A stretch of 64,000 nucleotides of DNA from Chirona hameri (lineage: Eukaryota > Arthropoda > Thecostraca > Balanomorpha > Balanidae), in assembly GCA_036785665.1 (NCBI GenBank), contig JAXIVJ010000926.1, forward strand, positions 103,039-167,038, given 5' to 3'. Position 1 is the stretch's first letter, and each line of letters begins with the position of its first letter. Below are positions 58,001 to 64,000 of the stretch, one piece after another. The position numbers and the translations under genes were made by a program. Under the pieces are notes generated by a model. It worked only from the letters and a program-made list of their open reading frames with translations, ran no database searches and had not been told where the DNA came from.

Positions 58001-61000
58001 CGGCAGTCACTGGGGTATATTCTGTAACACGACTCACTGGGGGGGGGGGAGTGTTAACCCGGCAGTCACTGGGGTATATTCTGTAACACGACTCACTGGG
58101 GGGAGTGTTAACCCGGCAGTCACGGGGGTATATTCTGTAACACGACTCACTGTGGGGGGAGTGTTAACCCGGCAGTCACTGGGGTATATTCTGTAACACG
58201 ACTCACTGTGGGGGGAGTGTTAACCCGGCAGTCACTGGGGTATATTCTGTAACACGACTCACTGTGGGGGGAGTGTTAACCCGGCAGTCACTGGGGTATA
58301 TTCTGTAACACGACTCACTGGGGGGGAGTGTTAACCCGGCAGTCACTGGGGTATATTCTGTAACACGACTCACTGTGGGGGGAGTGTTAACCCGGCAGTC
58401 ACTGGGGTATATTCTGTAACACGACTCACTGTGGGGGGAGTGTTAACCCGGCAGTCACTGGGGTATATTCTGTAACACGACTCACTGGGGGGGGGGGAGT
58501 GTTAACCCGGCAGTCACTGGGGTATATTCTGTAACACGACTCACTGGGGGGGGGGAGTGTTAACCCGGCAGTCACTGGGGTATATTCTGTAACACGACTC
58601 ACTGTGGGGGGAGTGTTAACCCGGCAGTCACTGGGGTATATTCTGTAACACGACTCACTGGGGGGGGGGGAGTGTTAACCCGGCAGTCACTGGGGTATAT
58701 TCTGTAACACGACTCACTGTGGGGGGAGTGTTAACCCGGCAGTCACTGGGGTATATTCTGTAACACGACTCACTGGGGGGGGGGAGTGTTAACCCGGCAG
58801 TCACTGGGGTATATTCTGTAACACGACTCACTGGGGGGAGTGTTAACCCGGCAGTCACTGGGGTATATTCTGTAACACGACTCACTGGGGGGGGGGGAGT
58901 GTTAACCCGGCAGTCACTGGGGTATATTCTGTAACACGACTCACTGGGGGGAGTGTTAACCCGGCAGTCACTGGGGTATATTCTGTAACACGACTCACTG
59001 TGGGGGGAGTGTTAACCCGGCAGTCACTGGGGTATATTCTGTAACACGACTCACTGGGGGGGAGTGTTAACCCGGCAGTCACTGGGGTATATTCTGTAAC
59101 ACGACTCACTGTGGGGGGAGTGTTAAACCGGCAGTCACTGGGGTATATTCTGTAACACGACTCACTGGGGGGAGTGTTAACCCGGCAGTCACTGGGGTAT
59201 ATTCTGTAACACGACTCACTGGGGGAGTGTTAACCCGGCAGTCACTGGGGTATATTCTGTAACACGACTCACTGGGGGGAGTGTTAACCCGGCAGTCACT
59301 GGGGTATATTCTGTAACACGACTCACTGTGGGGGGAGTGTTAACCCGGCAGTCACTGGGGTATATTCTGTAACACGACTCACTGTGAGGGGGGAGTGTTA
59401 ACCCGGCAGTCACTGGGGTATATTCTGTAACACGACTCACTGTGGGGGGAGTGTTAACCCGGCAGTCACTGGGGTATATTCTGTAACACGACTCACTGGG
59501 GGGGAGTGTTAACCCGGCAGTCACTGGGGTATATTCTGTAACACGACTCACTGGGGGGGGGGGGGAGTGTTAACCCGGCAGTCACTGGGGTATATTCTGT
59601 AACACGACTCACTGGGGGGAGTGTTAACCCGGCAGTCACTGGGGTATATTCTGTAACACGACTCACTGTGGGGGGAGTGTTAACCCGGCAGTCACTGGGG
59701 TATATTCTGTAACACGACTCACTGGGGGGGGGGGGTGTTAACCCGGCAGTCACTGGGGTATATTCTGTAACACGACTCACTGGGGGGGAGTGTTAACCCG
59801 GCAGTCACTGGGGTATATTCTGTAACACGACTCACTGGGGGGAGTGTTAACCCGGCAGTCACTGGGGTATATTCTGTAACACGACTCACTGTGGGGGGAG
59901 TGTTAACCCGGCAGTCACTGGGGTATATTCTGTAACACGACTCACTGGGGGGGGAGTGTTAACCCGGCAGTCACTGGAGTATATTCTGTAACACGACTCA
60001 CTGTGGGGGGAGTGTTAACCCGGCAGTCACTGGGGTATATTCTGTAACACGACTCACTGGGGGGAGTGTTAACCCGGCAGTCACTGGGGTATATTCTGTA
60101 ACACGACTCACTGGGGGGGGGGGAGTGTTAACCCGGCAATCACTGGGGTATATTCTGTAACACGACTCACTGGGGGGGGAGTGTTAACCCGGCAGTCACT
60201 GGGGTATATTCTGTAACACGACTCACTGTGGGGGGAGTGTTAACCCGGCAGTCACTGGGGTATATTCTGTAACACGACTCACTGTGGGGGGAGTGTTAAC
60301 CCGGCAGTCACTGGGGTATATTCTGTAACACGACTCACTGGGGGGGAGTGTTAACCCGGCAGTCACTGGGGTATATTCTGTAACACGACTCACTGGGGGG
60401 AGTGTTAACCCGGCAGTCACTGGGGTATATTCTGTAACACGACTCACTGGGGGGGGGAGTGTTAACCCGGCAGTCACTGGGGTATATTCTGTAACACGAC
60501 TCACTGGGGGGAGTGTTAACCCGGCAGTCACGGGGGTATATTCTGTAACACGACTCACTGTGGGGGGAGTGTTAACCCGGCAGTCACTGGGGTATATTCT
60601 GTAACACGACTCACTGTGGGGGGAGTGTTAACCCGGCAGTCACTGGGGTATATTCTGTAACACGACTCACTGTGGGGGAGTGTTAACCCGGCAGTCACTG
60701 GGGTATATTCTGTAACACGACTCACTGGGGGGGGGGGGAGTGTTAACCCGGCAGTCACTGGGGTATATTCTGTAACACGACTCACTGTGGGGGGAGTGTT
60801 AACCCGGCAGTCACTGGGGTATATTCTGTAACACGACTCACTGTGGGGGGAGTGTTAACCCGGCAGTCACTGGGGTATATTCTGTAACACGACTCACTGG
60901 GGGGGGGAGTGTTAACCCGGCAGTCACTGGGGTATATTCTGTAACACGACTCACTGGGGGGGGGGAGTGTTAACCCGGCAGTCACTGGGGTATATTCTGT

Positions 61001-64000
61001 AACACGACTCACTGTGGGGGGAGTGTTAACCCGGCAGTCACTGGGGTATATTCTGTAACACGACTCACTGGGGGGGGGGGAGTGTTAACCCGGCAGTCAC
61101 TGGGGTATATTCTGTAACACGACTCACTGTGGGGGGAGTGTTAACCCGGCAGTCACTGGGGTATATTCTGTAACACGACTCACTGAGGGGGGGGGAGTGT
61201 TAACCCGGCAGTCACTGGGGTATATTCTGTAACACGACTCACTGGGGGGAGTGTTAACCCGGCAGTCACTGGGGTATATTCTGTAACACGACTCACTGGG
61301 GGGGGGGGAGTGTTAACCCGGCAGTCACTGGGGTATATTCTGTAACACGACTCACTGGGGGGAGTGTTAACCCGGCAGTCACTGGGGTATATTCTGTAAC
61401 ACGACTCACTGTGGGGGGAGTGTTAACCCGGCAGTCACTGGGGTATATTCTGTAACACGACTCACTGGGGGGAGTGTTAACCCGGCAGTCACTGGGGTAT
61501 ATTCTGTAACACGACTCACTGTGGGGGGAGTGTTAACCCGGCAGTCACTGGGGTATATTCTGTAACACGACTCACTGGGGGGGGAGTGTTAACCCGGCAG
61601 TCACTGGGGTATATTCTGTAACACGACTCACTGGGGGAGTGTTAACCCGGCAGTCACTGGGGTATATTCTGTAACACGACTCACTGGGGGGAGTGTTAAC
61701 CCGGCAGTCACTGGGGTATATTCTGTAACACGACTCACTGTGGGGGGAGTGTTAACCCGGCAGTCACTGGGGTATATTCTGTAACACGACTCACTGTGAG
61801 GGGGGGGGGGGGAGTGTTAACCCGGCAGTCACTGGGGTATATTCTGTAACACGACTCACTGGGGGGGAGTGTTAACCCGGCAGTCACTGGGGTATATTCT
61901 GTAACACGACTCCCTGGGGGGGGGGGGAGTGTTAACCCGGCAGTCACTGGGGTATATTCTGTAACACGACTCACTGGGGGGGAGTGTTAACCCGGCAGTC
62001 ACTGGGGTATATTCTGTAACACGACTCACTGGGGGGGAGTGTTAACCCGGCAGTCACTGGGGTATATTCTGTAACACGACTCACTGTGGGGGGAGTGTTA
62101 ACCGGCAGTCACTGGGGTATATTCTGTAACACGACTCACTGTGGGGGGAGTGTTAACCCGGCAGTCACTGGGGTATATTCTGTAACACGACTCACTGGGG
62201 GGGAGTGTTAACCCGGCAGTCACTGGGGTATATTCTGTAACACGACTCACTGGGGGGAGTGTTAACCCGGCAGTCACTGGGGTATATTCTGTAACACGAC
62301 TCACTGGGGGGGGGGGGAGTGTTAACCCGGCAGTCACTGGGGTATATTCTGTAACACGACTCACTGGGGGGAGTGTTAACCCGGCAGTCACGGGGGTATA
62401 TTCTGTAACACGACTCACTGTGGGGGGAGTGTTAACCCGGCAGTCACTGGGGTATATTCTGTAACACGACTCACTGTGGGGGGAGTGTTAACCCGGCAGT
62501 CACTGGGGTATATTCTGTAACACGACTCACTGTGGGGGGAGTGTTAACCCGGCAGTCACTGGGGTATATTCTGTAACACGACTCACTGGGGGGGAGTGTT
62601 AACCGGCAGTCACTGGGGTATATTCTGTAACACGACTCACTGTGGGGGGAGTGTTAACCCGGCAGTCACTGGGGTATATTCTGTAACACGACTCACTGTG
62701 GGGGGAGTGTTAACCCGGCAGTCACTGGGGTATATTCTGTAACACGACTCACTGGGGGGGGGAGTGTTAACCCGGCAGTCACTGGGGTATATTCTGTAAC
62801 ACGACTCACTGGGGGGGGGGAGTGTTAACCCGGCAGTCACTGGGGTATATTCTGTAACACGACTCACTGTGGGGGGAGTGTTAACCCGGCAGTCACTGGG
62901 GTATATTCTGTAACACGACTCACTGGGGGGGGAGTGTTAACCCGGCAGTCACTGGGGTATATTCTGTAACACGACTCACTGTGGGGGGAGTGTTAACCCG
63001 GCAGTCACTGGGGTATATTCTGTAACACGACTCACTGGGGGGGGGGGAGTGTTAACCCGGCAGTCACTGGGGTATATTCTGTAACACGACTCACTGGGGG
63101 GAGTGTTAACCCGGCAGTCACTGGGGTATATTCTGTAACACGACTCACTGGGGGGGGGGAGTGTTAACCCGGCAGTCACTGGGGTATATTCTGTAACACG
63201 ACTCACTGGGGGGAGTGTTAACCCGGCAGTCACTGGGGTATATTCTGTAACACGACTCACTGTGGGGGGAGTGTTAACCCGGCAGTCACTGGGGTATATT
63301 CTGTAACACGACTCACTGGGGGGGGGGGGGAGTGTTAACCCGGCAGTCACTGGGGTATATTCTGTAACACGACTCACTGGGGGGAGTGTTAACCCGGCAG
63401 TCACTGGGGTATATTCTGTAACACGACTCACTGGGGGGGGGGGAGTGTTAACCCGGCAGTCACTGGGGTATATTCTGTAACACGACTCACTGGGGGGAGT
63501 GTTAACCCGGCAGTCACTGGGGTATATTCTGTAACACGACTCACTGTGGGGGGAGTGTTAACCCGGCAGTCACTGGGGTATATTCTGTAACACGACTCAC
63601 TGTGGGGGGGAGTGTTAACCCGGCAGTCACTGGGGTATATTCTGTAACACGACTCACTGTGGGGGGAGTGTTAACCCGGCAGTCACTGGGGTATATTCTG
63701 TAACACGACTCACTGGGGGGAGTGTTACCCGGCAGTCACTGGGGTATATTCTGTAACACGACTCACTGGGGGGAGTGTTAACCCGGCAGTCACTGGGGTA
63801 TATTCTGTAACACGACTCACTGGGGGGAGTGTTAACCCGGCAGTCACTGGGGTATATTCTGTAACACGACTCACTGTGGGGGGAGTGTTAACCCGGCAGT
63901 CACTGGGGTATATTCTGTAACACGACTCACTGTGAGGGGGGAGTGTTAACCCGGCAGTCACTGGGGTATATTCTGTAACACGACTCACTGTGGGGGGAGT
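55052..64000. repeat. Satellite of about 55-60-bp monomers derived from a K1-type transposon end
   Basis: About 155 head-to-tail monomers run to the window edge. Each is TTAA, CCCGGCAGTCACTGGGG, TATATTCTGTAACACGACTC, ACTG or ACTGT, a G run of about 4 to 19, then usually AGTG. The first 45 bases match the left end of transposon K1 at 18025 with only two or three differences. Monomers vary almost only in G-run length and in a few marker substitutions. Minus-strand open frames are artefacts of the repeat. Confidence 0.97.

Noticed and set aside
55610..63988. Minus-strand ORFs with VSRVTEYTPVTAG repeats
   Set aside because: Translation of satellite monomers, with no start context or domain.
55052..64000. 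CRISPR-like array
   Set aside because: There are no unique spacers: the whole unit is repeated and only G-run length varies. The context is eukaryotic.

Overview
This is eukaryotic, metazoan-type DNA, almost entirely transposable-element and tandem-repeat sequence. There are no operons, no ribosome-binding-site-led genes and no intact host gene. Most coding signal is decayed retrotransposon ORFs, mainly on the minus strand. CR1-like LINEs with 2A-like motifs (xGxExNPGP), an SGNH-esterase domain and a PHD-like finger, together with a Penelope-like element carrying a GIY-YIG domain, suggest a marine invertebrate. Amphioxus, echinoderm or hemichordate is my guess; the species cannot be fixed from sequence alone.

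Layout. 1-7 kb: a transposon fragment, a small foldback MITE and one nearly full-length LINE (LINE-1, minus, 1722-6840) in the order 2A / PHD-like / esterase / endonuclease / RT / Cys-His tail. 7.7-9.5 kb: a TTAA transposon (family H) whose right end is tandemly repeated. 10.4-13.4 kb: a second LINE family. 14.4-17.35 kb: a 398-bp TTAA MITE, a 25-bp minisatellite and a 39-bp minisatellite. 17.35-29.07 kb: a nested stack in which LINE-L is split by TTAA transposon K1, K1 by TTAA transposon H2, H2 by an 8.6-kb element I, and I holds a hAT-like element Q. Removing K1 lets the LINE frame read straight through. 29.07-30.47 kb: a plus-strand Penelope-like element split by a 212-bp TTAA MITE. 31.5 kb: a 290-bp AT microsatellite. 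34-36 kb: a hAT-type MITE with perfect 8-bp target duplications, and a LINE fragment split by a tRNA-derived SINE. 36.1-44.5 kb: a pile of four related LINE copies (A, B, D, C), C being split by TTAA transposon K2. 45.2-47.4 kb: a LINE ORF1, and a LINE ORF2 fragment interrupted by an 18-copy 35-bp minisatellite. 47.9-49.1 kb: a second 39-bp array, directly followed by what looks like one exon (TM5 and loop 3) of a class A GPCR. 50-54.5 kb: a foldback, a second SINE and three TTAA elements abutting exactly at shared TTAA sites. 55.05 kb to the window end: about 9 kb of satellite whose monomer is the terminus of a K1-type transposon.

The unifying theme is a group of TTAA-target, non-autonomous transposons (H, K1, K2, F, P). 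They share an unusual end: a doubled terminal core about 26-32 bp apart, next to a G-run / short palindrome / C-run hairpin. At two places this end, or its plain relative, has been amplified in tandem (9.3 kb and 55-64 kb). That link between transposon ends and satellite birth is the most notable thing in the window.
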